Shown here one piece after another: positions 17,778 through 26,372 of a DNA stretch of 64,000 nucleotides (position 1 is its first letter; the number at the start of each line of letters is the position of its first letter). The notes under the pieces are model-generated. The model ran no database searches. It had not been told where the DNA came from and worked only from the letters and a program-made list of their open reading frames with translations. The position numbers and the translations under genes are program-made. The DNA comes from Nonomuraea harbinensis (lineage in GTDB: Bacteria; Actinomycetota; Actinomycetes; Streptosporangiales; Streptosporangiaceae), in the NCBI RefSeq assembly GCF_019396385.1, contig NZ_JAHKRN010000031.1, forward strand, positions 40,389 to 104,388, given 5' to 3'.

Positions 17778-17812
17778 ACGCCCCCGCCCGTCACCAGGTG
17801 GGGGCGTCTTCG
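17778..17812. terminator. Bidirectional hairpin terminator
   Basis: ACGCCCCC (17778-17785) pairs with GGGGGCGT (17800-17807), loop 14 nt, followed by CTTCGTCTTCT. It serves the secreted-protein gene and the convergent pentapeptide-repeat gene. Confidence 0.65.
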
Positions 17813-17824
17813 TCTTCTCGAGGG

Positions 17825-18659
17825 TTAACCGTCCCGCCTCAATACCGCGCCGCCGCGCCCGTACTCCAGACGCCATCCCGGCGGCCATGTGCTCCCAGGA
17901 TTCGGGTGCGTCACCCGGACGTCTGTGCAGGTGACGCGGCCGGCGAACGTCGCCTTGTCGAACGAGACAGTGCCGCTGAAGGTCGCCTGATCGAAAGAGG
18001 TGGCGCCCTTGAAGGTCGCGCCCCGGAACGCGGTGTAGTCGGTGAAGGCCGCCCCGCCGAAGTCGGCGTGGCCGGTGAAGGTCGCGCTGTGAAACGAGGC
18101 ATAGCCGGTGAACGAGGCGCCGCCGACGAAGGTCGCGCGGCTGAACGAGGTGCGGCCGATGAAGGTCGCCCCGTGGAAGTCCGCGTGAAGGACACGGCAG
18201 TTGGCGAGACCGAAGTCGAGCAAGGTGGCGTAGGACAGGTCGAGGCGCATGCCCGGCCAGAAGCGCGGGTTGACCGAGGTGGGGCGCTGCCACCAGCGGC
18301 GTTCGCACCAGGCCAGGTGGTCGGCGAGAAGGCGCTGGGCGGCGCGGATCCGCTGCTGCCGGTCCTCCTCGCGCGGCGGAGTCCACGGCATCCGGAGATA
18401 CGCGCAGATCACGTCCACGACTGTCTGCCTCAGCCTCGGGTTGTTCTGCGCGAGCTGTTCGAGCGCGTACAGGCCACCGAGCCGGACCGGGGCCGGACCG
18501 GGGCCGGACCGGGGCCGGGCCGCCGCCGAGCTGTTCGACCGCCTTGCTGAAGCGGTCGGTGTCATGGCCGCGCTCGCCGAGCCGGAAGGTGCGCCGCGCG
18601 GTGTCGGCGTTGCGCGCGGTGTAGAACACCGCCAGCAACGCGGCCAGGCCGGTGGCCAC
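17825..18659 (-). pseudogene. Pentapeptide-repeat membrane protein, out of frame at an 11-bp repeat
   Basis: The 5' part (GTG 18659: VATGLAALLAVFYTARNAD, then RTFRLGERGHDTDRFSKAVE) holds a TM helix and the family's N-terminal region. The 3' part continues in another frame: VRLGGLYALEQLAQ, then pentapeptide repeats from about 18,210 to 17,940 (ATFIGRTSFSRATFVGGASF and on, A(D/T)F/xSF pattern), stop at 17825. The break coincides with three copies of an 11-bp repeat (18482-18514); with one copy the frame is restored and reads QLGGGPAPVRLGGLYALE, as in relatives. Further upstream an in-frame ATG (18797) is followed by a TGA after 12 codons, so the 5' end may also be broken. Confidence 0.65.
18482..18514. 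repeat. 11-bp tandem repeat, 3 copies
   Basis: Unit CCGGACCGGGG repeated exactly three times, followed by a partial CCGG. It sits within the coding region of the pentapeptide-repeat gene at the point where the reading frame is lost. Because 11 is not a multiple of 3, gain or loss of copies switches the frame. Confidence 0.85.
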
Positions 18660-19036
18660 GGCCAGGACGTTGCCGCGAACGGCCGCGACGGCGGCGGCCC
18701 AGTCGGTGCCGGTCAGCTCGTTCGAGCACCAGCACCGCCACGGTGATCGACGAAGGCTTCACCGTCCGGACTGCCGCTTCGCGTTCTTCTTGGCCATGGG
18801 CTTGATGATGCTCAAGCGGCCGGGACGCCGGAGGTCGCGTGACAAGATCGTGTACCCCTCGGGGAAGGCCGCGCCATATCGCCGTTAACACTTTTCCGTT
18901 AGCGCCTCTTGACCGCATCATCGTTAACGAAATACTGTTGCCATCGATTACATGTCATCCGGTCACCGGCCGGAAGGCTCTCCCGGGACCAGGGACCGGG
19001 CCCTGTCGCAGAGCCGGTTCCGTACGGAGAAGGAGC

Positions 19037-19717
19037 ATGATGATCTTCCACGGCAGCGGATCCACCTCCGAACCGGACGTGCCACCGGAACAACGGACGA
19101 AAGCCCTCGACACGCCCGCGCCCAGCCGCCGTGCGGTGCTCAAGGCCGCCGCGGCGGGCACGGCCGTGGCCGCCACGGGCGTCGCCGCTCCCGCCGCCGC
19201 GACTCCCCCGGCCGCCACCGCTCAGGCGTACGCCGTCGCCCCGGGGGCGTCGGTGGAGGTCGCCATGACGGTCAACGGGCGGCTGCGCAAGGTCGTCCTG
19301 GAGCCGCGGGTGACGCTGCTGGACACGTTAAGGGAGCGGCTCGGCCTGACCGGCACCAAGAAGGGCTGCGACCGGGGCGAGTGCGGGGCGTGCACGGTGC
19401 TGGCCGACGGCGAGCGGGTCAAGTCGTGCCTGACGCTGGCGGTGATGCGGCAGGGGGCCGAGATCACCACGGTGGAAGGGCTGGCGCGGGGAGAGGAGCT
19501 GCACCCCGTACAGGAGGCGTTCATCCGGAACGACGCCTTCCAGTGCGGCGCGTGCACTCCCGGTCAGATCATGTCCGCCGTGGCCTGCATCGACGAGGGG
19601 CATGCGGGCTCGGAGGCGGAGATCCGCGAGTGGATGAGCGGCAACCTGTGCCGGTGCGCGGCGTACCAGAACATCGTCGCCGCCGTCGCCGACGCCGCGA
19701 AGGAGGTGCGGCGATGA
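19037..19717 (+). CDS. Tat-exported (2Fe-2S) subunit of a molybdenum hydroxylase
   Basis: Protein of about 226 residues: Tat-like signal (SRRAVLKAAAAGTAVAATG, about residues 30-50) before a plant-type ferredoxin domain (CDRGECGACTVL) and a four-helix domain with the second cluster (FQCGACTPGQ and NLCRCAAYQ). It passes electrons between the molybdenum site and FAD of a xanthine-dehydrogenase/aldehyde-oxidase-type enzyme. Two consecutive ATG codons (19037, 19040) follow AAGGAG. Its stop overlaps the next gene by 4 nt. The Tat signal implies the folded complex is exported with this subunit. Confidence 0.9.
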   Translation: MMIFHGSGSTSEPDVPPEQRTKALDTPAPSRRAVLKAAAAGTAVAATGVAAPAAATPPAATAQAYAVAPGASVEVAMTVNGRLRKVVLEPRVTLLDTLRERLGLTGTKKGCDRGECGACTVLADGERVKSCLTLAVMRQGAEITTVEGLARGEELHPVQEAFIRNDAFQCGACTPGQIMSAVACIDEGHAGSEAEIREWMSGNLCRCAAYQNIVAAVADAAKEVRR

Positions 19718-20697
19718 GGGCCTTCGGTTACACGGTCGCGCGCGATCCGGCCGAGGCGGTGCGGCTGGCCGCGACCACCCCCGGCTCGACGTTCGTGGCA
19801 GGCGGCACGGACCTGCTGAACCTGATGCGCGACGGCGCGGAGACGCACGACCACCTCGTCGACGTCAACCGGCTGGACCTCGGCGGGATCACCGTCGGCT
19901 CCGGCGCGTTGCGGATGGGCGGGGCGGCCCGGATGCGGCAGGTCGCCGAGCACCCCGGAGTGCGGCGGGAGTTCCCGATGCTGTCCGAGGCGCTGCTGGC
20001 CTCGGCGTCCCCGCAGATCCGCACCATGGCCTCGATCGGCGGGAACCTGTTGCAGCGCACCCGGTGCGGGTACTTCCGCGACGCGGCCTCCCCCTGCGCC
20101 AAGCGGGTACCGGGCAGCGGCTGCCCTGCGATCACCGGGCAGAACCGGGGACACGCGATCCTGGGAGGCAGCGAGCACTGCATCGCCACGCACCCGTCGG
20201 ACCTGGCGGTGGCGCTGACCGCCCTGGACGCGACCGTGCGCCTGCTCGGTCCCGGCGGCGAGCGCGCCGTCCCCATCGCCGGCTTCTACCTCCTCCCCGG
20301 GTCCACGCCGGACCGGGAGACCGCGATGCGCCCGGGCGAGCTGATCACCAGGGTGGACGTGCCGCGCACCGCCCTGGCCGGGCAGTCGCGCTACCTGAAG
20401 CTGCGCGACCGGGCCACGTTCGAGTTCGCGGTGGTGTCGGTGGCGGCCGCGCTGCGGACGAGGGGCAATGTCGTACGGGACGTACGGCTGGCTTTCGGCG
20501 GCGTGGGCACCCGCCCGTGGCGGGACACCCGCGTCGAGGCGGCGCTGCGGGGCCGGCCCCTCACCCCGCAGGCGATCGACGAGGCGGGCCGGATCCTGGT
20601 CAGGGACGCCAAGCCGTACGAGGGGAACAGGTTCAAGGTCGAGCTCGTCCAGCGGGCGCTGGTGAGCGTTCTCGGCGAGCTGGGAGGGCTCCGATGA
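19714..20697 (+). CDS. FAD-binding subunit of a molybdenum hydroxylase
   Basis: Protein of 327 residues of the CoxM/XdhB type. FAD-contact motifs are FVAGGTDLLNLM at about residues 27-38 and TMASIGGNLLQRTRC at about 105-119, and the C-terminal CO-dehydrogenase-flavoprotein domain follows (YLKLRDRATFEFAVVSVA). The extra CGYFRD, SPCAKR and GCPAITGQ segment fits YagS-like members that may bind an additional iron-sulfur cluster (inference). Starts within the stop codon of the iron-sulfur subunit and overlaps the next gene by 4 nt, so three-subunit stoichiometry is likely. Confidence 0.92.
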   Translation: MRAFGYTVARDPAEAVRLAATTPGSTFVAGGTDLLNLMRDGAETHDHLVDVNRLDLGGITVGSGALRMGGAARMRQVAEHPGVRREFPMLSEALLASASPQIRTMASIGGNLLQRTRCGYFRDAASPCAKRVPGSGCPAITGQNRGHAILGGSEHCIATHPSDLAVALTALDATVRLLGPGGERAVPIAGFYLLPGSTPDRETAMRPGELITRVDVPRTALAGQSRYLKLRDRATFEFAVVSVAAALRTRGNVVRDVRLAFGGVGTRPWRDTRVEAALRGRPLTPQAIDEAGRILVRDAKPYEGNRFKVELVQRALVSVLGELGGLR

Positions 20698-22871
20698 GCG
20701 GGCTGGTGGGGCAGGGCGTGGCGCGGGTGGACGGCCGGGCGAAGGTCACCGGCGCGGCCCGCTACGCCGCGGACCAGGAGGTGCCCGGTGTGCTGCACGG
20801 CGCCCTGGTGATGAGCACGATCGCCCGCGGCGAGGTCCTGGAGATCGACCGCAGGGCGGCGCTCGCGCGTCCCGGCGTCGTCGCGGTCCACACCCACGCC
20901 GACATGCCGCGGCTGAACCTGCCGAACTTCCCGTACAACAGGCCTTTCATCCCCATGCAGGACACGCGGGTGCACCACCACGGGCAGCCCGTCGCGTACG
21001 TCGTGGCCCAGACCCTGGAGCAGGCGCAGGAGGCCGCCGGCCTGGTGAAGGTCCGCTATCGGGCGGAGGATCCGGTCGCGCGGATGGCCGACGTGCTCGA
21101 CGAGGCGTTCCTGCCGGACGATTTCCGCGACCGGCCCAACGAGTACAGCCGCGGCGATGCCGCCGCGGCGCTCGGACAGGCCGCGGTACGCGTCGACCGG
21201 ACCTACAGCAGCCCGATGCAGCACCACAACCCGATCGAGCCGCACACCACCACCGCCGTCTGGGAGGACGACGGCACGCTGATCCTGTACGAGAGCACCC
21301 AGGGCGTGGTCTTCGCCCGCAACACCGTCCAGATCGCGTTCGGGATGCCCGAGGGGAGCGTCAGGGTCGTCTCCCCCTACCTGGGCGGTGGTTTCGGCGC
21401 CAAGGGCCCCACCTATCCGCACACGTTGCTCACCGCGGCGGCGGCGCGACTCTGCGGCCGGCCGGTGAAGCTGGTGCTGACGCGCGCGCAGATGTACACC
21501 TCCAACGGTCACCGCGCCGAGTACCGCCACCACCTCCGGCTCGGCGCCACCCGGCAGGGCGCGCTGACCGCCGTCGTCAGCACCTCGACGGCTCAGGTGA
21601 CCCGCGTCGACGAGAACGTCTACAACGGCGGTGACTCCACGGTGCGCCTGTACGCCTGCCCGAACGTCCACGTACGGCAGCTGGGTGTGCGGCTGGACCT
21701 GCCGACGTCGAGCTACATGCGCTCGCCGGAGACGACCGCTCACTTCGGCCTCGAGACCGCCATGGACGAGCTGAGCTACGAGCTCGGCATCGACCCGGTG
21801 GAGCTCCGGATACGCAACCACACCGAGGTCGACCAGCAGCCCGATCCTCCCGTGCCGTACGCCGACAAGCGGCTGCTGGAGTGCTACCGGGCCGCGGCCG
21901 AGGCGTTCGGCTGGGCCCGGCGCAGCCCCAGGCCGGGGACCACCAGGGACGGAGACGAGTACGTCGGCTGGGGCATGGCCACCGAGACCCACACGCACAC
22001 CGTCATCCCGTCCCGGGCTCGCCTCACCATCGGCCCCGACGGGCGCGCGACCCTGCGGGCCGCCACCCAGGAGATCGGCACCGGCACCTACACCGTGCTC
22101 ACCCAGATCGTCTGCGAAGGGCTCGGCATGCCGCTCGACCAGGTCACGACGCTGCTGGGCGACACCGCCTACCCCGACGCGTCCTTGTCAGCGGGGTCGT
22201 CCACCATGCCCAGCGTGGCCGCCCCGGCGGCCGAGGCGGCGGCGAAGGCGCGGAACGCCGTGATCGCGCTCGCCGTCGCCGACCCGCGCTCCCCGCTGCA
22301 CGGCGTGCCCGCTGAGGAGGTCGTGGCCCGGGACGGCCGGCTGTCCGCCGGGGGCGACCGCGTGGACACCTACCGCGCGGTCATGACCCGCCACGGCCGC
22401 TCCGTCGAGGTGACCGGCGACAAGCGGAACAGCACGCCCGGACACTCGTTCGGCGCGGTGTTCCTGGAGGTGCGGATCCAGCCGAGGCTGGGCAGGTTGC
22501 GCGTGACCCGGGTGGTGACCGCGCACGACCTGGGGCGGGTGCTCAACCACCGGACCGCGCGCGGGCAGGTCATCGGCGGTGTGATGTGGGGGCTCGGCTT
22601 CGCGCTGATGGAGCACACGATGGTGGACCCGGCCACCGCCCGGGTCGTCAACCCGAACCTGTCCACCTACCTGGTCCCGGTCTGCGCGGACGCGCCGTCG
22701 GTGGAGGCGTTGTTCGTGGACCGGCCGGAACCGGACGCCGAACTGGCCGGAATCCGCGGATTCGGCGAGACGCCCGGGACCGGCGTGCCCGCGGCCATCG
22801 GCAACGCGATCTACCACGCCATCGGCCGGCGCCTCAGGGACGTCCCCTTCACCCAGGACAAACTGCTCTGA
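20694..22871 (+). CDS. Molybdopterin-binding catalytic subunit of a molybdenum hydroxylase
   Basis: Protein of 725 residues of the YagR/XdhA-type large subunit. It starts with the a/b hammerhead domain (RVDGRAKVTGAARYAAD), then molybdenum-cofactor motifs PYLGGGFGAKGP, EIGTGTYTVLTQI and, near the C-terminus, the catalytic-Glu motif RGFGETPGTGV. With the two upstream subunits it forms an operon like E. coli yagTSR, an aldehyde-oxidising enzyme. Oxidation of aromatic or heterocyclic aldehydes in the cell envelope is likely; the substrate is not determined. No cofactor maturation gene (XdhC/MoCo sulfurase type) is present in the operon. Confidence 0.93.
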   Translation: MSGLVGQGVARVDGRAKVTGAARYAADQEVPGVLHGALVMSTIARGEVLEIDRRAALARPGVVAVHTHADMPRLNLPNFPYNRPFIPMQDTRVHHHGQPVAYVVAQTLEQAQEAAGLVKVRYRAEDPVARMADVLDEAFLPDDFRDRPNEYSRGDAAAALGQAAVRVDRTYSSPMQHHNPIEPHTTTAVWEDDGTLILYESTQGVVFARNTVQIAFGMPEGSVRVVSPYLGGGFGAKGPTYPHTLLTAAAARLCGRPVKLVLTRAQMYTSNGHRAEYRHHLRLGATRQGALTAVVSTSTAQVTRVDENVYNGGDSTVRLYACPNVHVRQLGVRLDLPTSSYMRSPETTAHFGLETAMDELSYELGIDPVELRIRNHTEVDQQPDPPVPYADKRLLECYRAAAEAFGWARRSPRPGTTRDGDEYVGWGMATETHTHTVIPSRARLTIGPDGRATLRAATQEIGTGTYTVLTQIVCEGLGMPLDQVTTLLGDTAYPDASLSAGSSTMPSVAAPAAEAAAKARNAVIALAVADPRSPLHGVPAEEVVARDGRLSAGGDRVDTYRAVMTRHGRSVEVTGDKRNSTPGHSFGAVFLEVRIQPRLGRLRVTRVVTAHDLGRVLNHRTARGQVIGGVMWGLGFALMEHTMVDPATARVVNPNLSTYLVPVCADAPSVEALFVDRPEPDAELAGIRGFGETPGTGVPAAIGNAIYHAIGRRLRDVPFTQDKLL

Positions 22872-22891
22872 CCCCTGCGCGCGGGAGTCAG
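22868..22891 (+). terminator. Terminator-like hairpin at the end of the hydroxylase operon
   Basis: CTGACCCC (22868-22875) pairs with GGG-A-GTCAG (22883-22891) with one bulged A and a 7-nt loop; the operon's stop codon lies in the left arm. There is no T-run, so efficiency is uncertain. Confidence 0.45.
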
Positions 22892-22951
22892 CGGCTCTGT
22901 CGAGGAGCTCGTCCGTGGGCCCGCCGTACATGGGTGTCCTACGCCGTCGTT

Positions 22952-23788
22952 TCAGCCGAGCGGGGTGAGGATGCCGGCCAGTTCGCCGGGCTTGGAGAGA
23001 AAAGGCGAGTGGGAGGCGTCGAGCGTGACGACGGAGGTCGGGTTGTCCGGGAACGCGGCGTCGGCCTCCGCGACGAACTTCGCCTGCAGGCCCGGCCGGA
23101 TGGCCATGTCCCGCGTACAGACGATGTACGTGCGCGGCACCGACCCCCAGCCGTCGCGGGTCAGGGTGGTGGCGCCCAGCATGACGCCGATCGGGCCGTC
23201 GGGTGTCAGCAGGCCGGTGGCGGCGTCGGCGAGGACCGGGTCCACGTCTCCGTAGAACGCCTCGCGAAGCCCCTGCCGGTAGACCGCGTCGTCCGTGGCG
23301 AAGTCGAGCCGCAGCGCGCCTATGGCGGCCGGGTCACCCTGCAGCAACGGCGCGACCCGGTCGTCGGCGGCCTCGGGAAGCCGCGTGTACGCCGCCGCGG
23401 ACACGCCCGACGCCGGCATGTACGCGGTGAGGTACACGGCGTGCGCCACCAGTTCGGGTGTCCGCTGGGCCGTTCGGGTCAGTACGGGACCGGCCGCGCT
23501 GTGGGCGACCACCGTGACCGGCTCGCCACCGCCGATCCGCTTGATCTGCGAGGTCAACAACTCGGCCGCGTCGTCGAGAGTCACGTCCGCCACGGGCGAG
23601 ACCTCGGTGCCGACCGCCTCGGGGCTGTACGGCTGTTCGGTTGACCATCGAGGACGGCGGGCGTACAGCCCATGCCCCGCCATGTCCACCGCGACGGTCA
23701 GGCGGCCGCCGGCCACCACATGGGGGACGACTTCGTTCCAGCACCAGGCGCCGTGCCAGAAACCGTGGACTAACACCAGCGTGGACAT
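22952..23788 (-). CDS. Alpha/beta-fold hydrolase
   Basis: Protein of 278 residues of the esterase/hydroxynitrile-lyase-like alpha/beta hydrolases. Oxyanion region LVHGFWHGAWCW near the start, DMAGHGLYA, nucleophile elbow VAHSAAG (Ser) and the catalytic His in LDASHSPFLSKP near the C-terminus; an Asp in the IVCTRDMAI region completes the usual triad. Start ATG 23788 with AAGGAG 6 nt upstream. Substrate unknown. It converges on the molybdenum hydroxylase operon. Confidence 0.88.
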   Translation of the reverse strand: MSTLVLVHGFWHGAWCWNEVVPHVVAGGRLTVAVDMAGHGLYARRPRWSTEQPYSPEAVGTEVSPVADVTLDDAAELLTSQIKRIGGGEPVTVVAHSAAGPVLTRTAQRTPELVAHAVYLTAYMPASGVSAAAYTRLPEAADDRVAPLLQGDPAAIGALRLDFATDDAVYRQGLREAFYGDVDPVLADAATGLLTPDGPIGVMLGATTLTRDGWGSVPRTYIVCTRDMAIRPGLQAKFVAEADAAFPDNPTSVVTLDASHSPFLSKPGELAGILTPLG

Positions 23789-23838
23789 GAACACTCCTTG
23801 GGTGATCGGGTGAACGACGGCCGCGGAGCCAGCCGGAA

Positions 23839-24246
23839 TCAGATGATGGTGAAGGCGGTGAGCGCGCCGAGGGTGATGAGGAAAAGGCCTATGCCCACGA
23901 CCCACTTCCCCATCGTGGAACCGTCCTGACCGCCGGTGTCGATGCGAGCGTTCCGCTGCTTCGCAGGGTCGTAGAGGACGGTGACGCGATCTCCTGGTCG
24001 AGGAGGCCTGCTCTCGCCGTAACGCGAGGTGATCTCGACCTCCTGGCCATCGCGGGTCGTGAAGCGGAAGACGGGATAGCACGCCTTGCTGTCGGGGTCC
24101 CTGCTCCGCTCCAGGCCGGTGACCAGGCCGGGCACCCGGACCCCGTGGGCGCGGAACCGCCGTGCCCTGCGCAGGAGCCAGACGCCGCACGCCAGGTTCG
24201 CCAGCCCGAGAACGAAGAGCAGGCCGGGCGAAGATGTCGATTCCAC
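23839..24246 (-). CDS. DUF3592-type two-TM membrane protein
   Basis: Protein of 135 residues: TM1 at about 8-24 (LLFVLGLANLACGVWLL), an extracytoplasmic beta domain with the pattern seen in DUF3592 proteins (VPGLVTGLERSRD, YPVFRFTTRDGQEVEI, RPGDRVTVLYDPAKQRNARI), then TM2 at about 113-133. GTG start with AAAGGTG 8 nt upstream. Function unknown. Confidence 0.8.
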   Translation of the reverse strand: MESTSSPGLLFVLGLANLACGVWLLRRARRFRAHGVRVPGLVTGLERSRDPDSKACYPVFRFTTRDGQEVEITSRYGESRPPRPGDRVTVLYDPAKQRNARIDTGGQDGSTMGKWVVGIGLFLITLGALTAFTII

Positions 24247-24390
24247 TAAGGATCACCTTTCGCTCGGGCGGCGATCCGCCGTTGCCAAGGGTTCTATCTG
24301 ATCGACTACGCCACCGGCGGTTTGGTTCATCACCACATCGACGTTTTTCAGGCTCCCGACGTCAAGGCGCGTGGGAGGGCGTGGACCCCG

Positions 24391-24993
24391 CTAGCCTCTG
24401 GTGATCACACCGCAGGCGATGCGGCTGCCGGAGTCGCCGGCCTTCAGCGTCTCGGCGTCGGGCCCGGCCTCACCTTCCGCGTTCCGGTAGCGGTCGGGGA
24501 TGTTGGCGTAGTTGTCGGCCAGAGAGTGGATCATGATGGCGCTGCCGTCGCCGTCGAAGAGCTGTGCCACCTGGAAGCGGTCGGTCACCGATGAGGCGAT
24601 GGCGGTGCCGTCCGCGCCGACCAGCAGGTTGGGCAGGTCCCCGGTGTGGCGGTCGTGCGGTTGCGAGCCCAGGTCGAAGTGTCCTCCCGCACTGAAGAAG
24701 GGGCTGCCGGTGTCGGGGTCCTTCGACTGCGCGTCGCAGACGCCCTTGGCGTGGACGTGGAAGCCGTGAAAACCGGCCGGCAAGTTCGTCACCCCGACCG
24801 TGATCCTGGACTTGCCGTTCCCGGCGTCCTCCACCTGGAGCGAGCCGACCGTCTGGCCTTCGGCATTCTTGATCACGGCACCGGCCGGCGCACCATCCCG
24901 CCCGGGCATCATCGCTCCCAGCGCGGCCGCGCTCAGGGCGACCACTCCCACGCCCAGCATCACGACCAGAGCCAGACGAGCCTTTCGTACCAT
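24391..24993 (-). CDS. Cu/Zn superoxide dismutase family protein
   Basis: Protein of 200 residues with an N-terminal membrane or signal segment (LALVVMLGVGVVALSAAALG) and a SodC-type domain: GFHGFHVHAKGVC (copper ligands and first disulfide Cys), GGHFDLGSQPHDRHTGDLPN (bridging and zinc His/Asp), SAIMIHSLADNYANIP (copper His) and the C-terminal RIACGVI Cys. It should dismutate superoxide outside the membrane. Start ATG 24993 with GGGGGAGA upstream; longer frames have poor composition. The 144 bp upstream of its 3' end (24,247-24,390) hold no gene I can support beyond a coding-like plus-strand stretch. Confidence 0.9.
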   Translation of the reverse strand: MVRKARLALVVMLGVGVVALSAAALGAMMPGRDGAPAGAVIKNAEGQTVGSLQVEDAGNGKSRITVGVTNLPAGFHGFHVHAKGVCDAQSKDPDTGSPFFSAGGHFDLGSQPHDRHTGDLPNLLVGADGTAIASSVTDRFQVAQLFDGDGSAIMIHSLADNYANIPDRYRNAEGEAGPDAETLKAGDSGSRIACGVITRG

Positions 24994-25241
24994 CAGAAGT
25001 CTCCCCCTGTGTGGCGTCTTCCCCAGGTGAAGACGACGGCGGCACCGTTGGACGCGAGAACGGCGAGCCGCGATGTCCAAGGGGCCTCGCCACAGAAATC
25101 CCCCCGGCTTCGTCCACTGCCCCGATGCCGGAGGTAAAAGTTCGCCATCGCCAGAGCGTCCGGCTCGAAGCCTTGGGAACTCGTCACAGAAGTGCCGTCA
25201 GGGCGCCCCTGAGACGCAGGGATGCCCTGACACTGGACCGC

Positions 25242-25373
25242 TCAACGGCGGCGTCGTCGGCTGCGGCTGCGGCGGCGTGACGCGGATTCGCCGTTTTCGA
25301 AGCCGTCTCCCGGCTCCGGCTGCACCAAGCGGATGGACGCGCCGACTAGGTAGTAGCGGATAGCCATGGTCAT
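25242..25373 (-). CDS. Possible small basic protein (about 43 aa)
   Basis: Frame from ATG 25373 (or 25367) to TGA 25242: hydrophobic start MTMAIRYYLVGASIRLVQPE, then acidic, then an Arg/Ser-rich tail (ASRRRSRSRRRRR). A G-rich stretch (GGGGGG) precedes the first ATG. No family recognised; it could be chance. The flanking stretches 24,994-25,241 and 25,374-25,623 show no supportable gene. Confidence 0.3.
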   Translation of the reverse strand: MTMAIRYYLVGASIRLVQPEPGDGFENGESASRRRSRSRRRRR

Positions 25374-25623
25374 CCCCCCAAAGCGATCGGCGGCTGGGAG
25401 AGCACCAGGCCCACAGTCGGGTACCGCTTCAGCACCCTCCCGTAGGTACAAACCCAACGGCTCACCCGTACCTTCCCCAGATATCCCCTGAACGGGGCTG
25501 CTGACTGGGCTTTTACCAGTCGGGCCCCGGGCTGCGACACCCGGTTCCAGGCGCGGCACTCGCGCATCCGCGACCTCGACACGCCTTCGTATCCCGACGG
25601 CTGAACGTCCTGACGGACAGGGG

Positions 25624-26196
25624 CTACACCTGGTCCCCGTTCTCGACCATGGGGTTCACGCCGGGGTGGGGGCGTCGTGGCAGTGGCGTGCCGCGGCGGT
25701 CCGGGCGGTGCTCGAAGTGCCACCACTCGTTGTCGTAGACGCGGTAGAGGTCGTAGCGGGCGCCGTGCTCCTCCAGCCAGCGCGCGCCTTCGCGGGGGCG
25801 TACGTCCAGCGCGATGCCCTTGACGTGGCCGGATTCCGCCGGCGGTAACACGAGCATGCGGGCCGAGGCCGGGGAGCCGGAGCGGCGCACCTCCTCGTCG
25901 AACATCCGTTGCTGGACCTGGGGGTCGCGGTATCCCGAGGTGAGGCCGACGAGCCGGCCGTGACGCCAGAGCGCCTCGGTGCGTGCCGCGGTGAACGCCG
26001 CCATGGCGCCGTCGGTGAGCCCGGTGAGGTCCTCGGCGGGGAATCGCATCCCCAACGCCCAGCGGCACGCCAGTTCGCGGGCGTGGCCGGGACGGCGGAC
26101 GAACCCCACGGGCAGCAGGAGCACGGCGAGCACCAGCGTGACCGCGGCGAACAGCCGGTCACGGGGTCGGAGTGGGATGGTTCGCGGTTCGTTCAT
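25624..26196 (-). CDS. M15/VanY-type D-alanyl-D-alanine carboxypeptidase
   Basis: Protein of 190 residues: one N-terminal TM/signal helix (LFAAVTLVLAVLLLPVGF, residues 14-31) and a peptidase domain with GLTSGYRD, the zinc motif SGHVKGIALDVRP (SxHxxGxAxD) and DNEWWHFEH (catalytic Glu and third ligand His). It trims D-Ala from cell-wall peptides outside the membrane. ATG 26196 was chosen over an upstream in-frame ATG that adds a basic stretch. Divergent from the response regulator gene at 26373, which may control it. Confidence 0.85.
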   Translation of the reverse strand: MNEPRTIPLRPRDRLFAAVTLVLAVLLLPVGFVRRPGHARELACRWALGMRFPAEDLTGLTDGAMAAFTAARTEALWRHGRLVGLTSGYRDPQVQQRMFDEEVRRSGSPASARMLVLPPAESGHVKGIALDVRPREGARWLEEHGARYDLYRVYDNEWWHFEHRPDRRGTPLPRRPHPGVNPMVENGDQV

Positions 26197-26372
26197 GACG
26201 AACAACGATCGGCGCCGGATGCGCGCGCGCCGTCCGCCGCATGTCACCGTTCGTCGACGGCGGCCGGCGCCGGGTGCGACCGTGATACAACCATGACACG
26301 GTGCTGACGAGGCGGGGACACGGCTGGCCGACAGTGGAGGGATTGACCGGCGGGCGAGGTACGGAGCGTGCT

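Noticed and set aside
20391..21998. 535-codon minus-strand frame inside the molybdenum hydroxylase operon
   Set aside because: Antisense shadow of the large subunit.
25500..25525. GACTGG/CCAGTC hairpin as a terminator of the VanY-type gene
   Set aside because: Only 6 bp and no T-run on either strand; about 100 nt from the stop codon.
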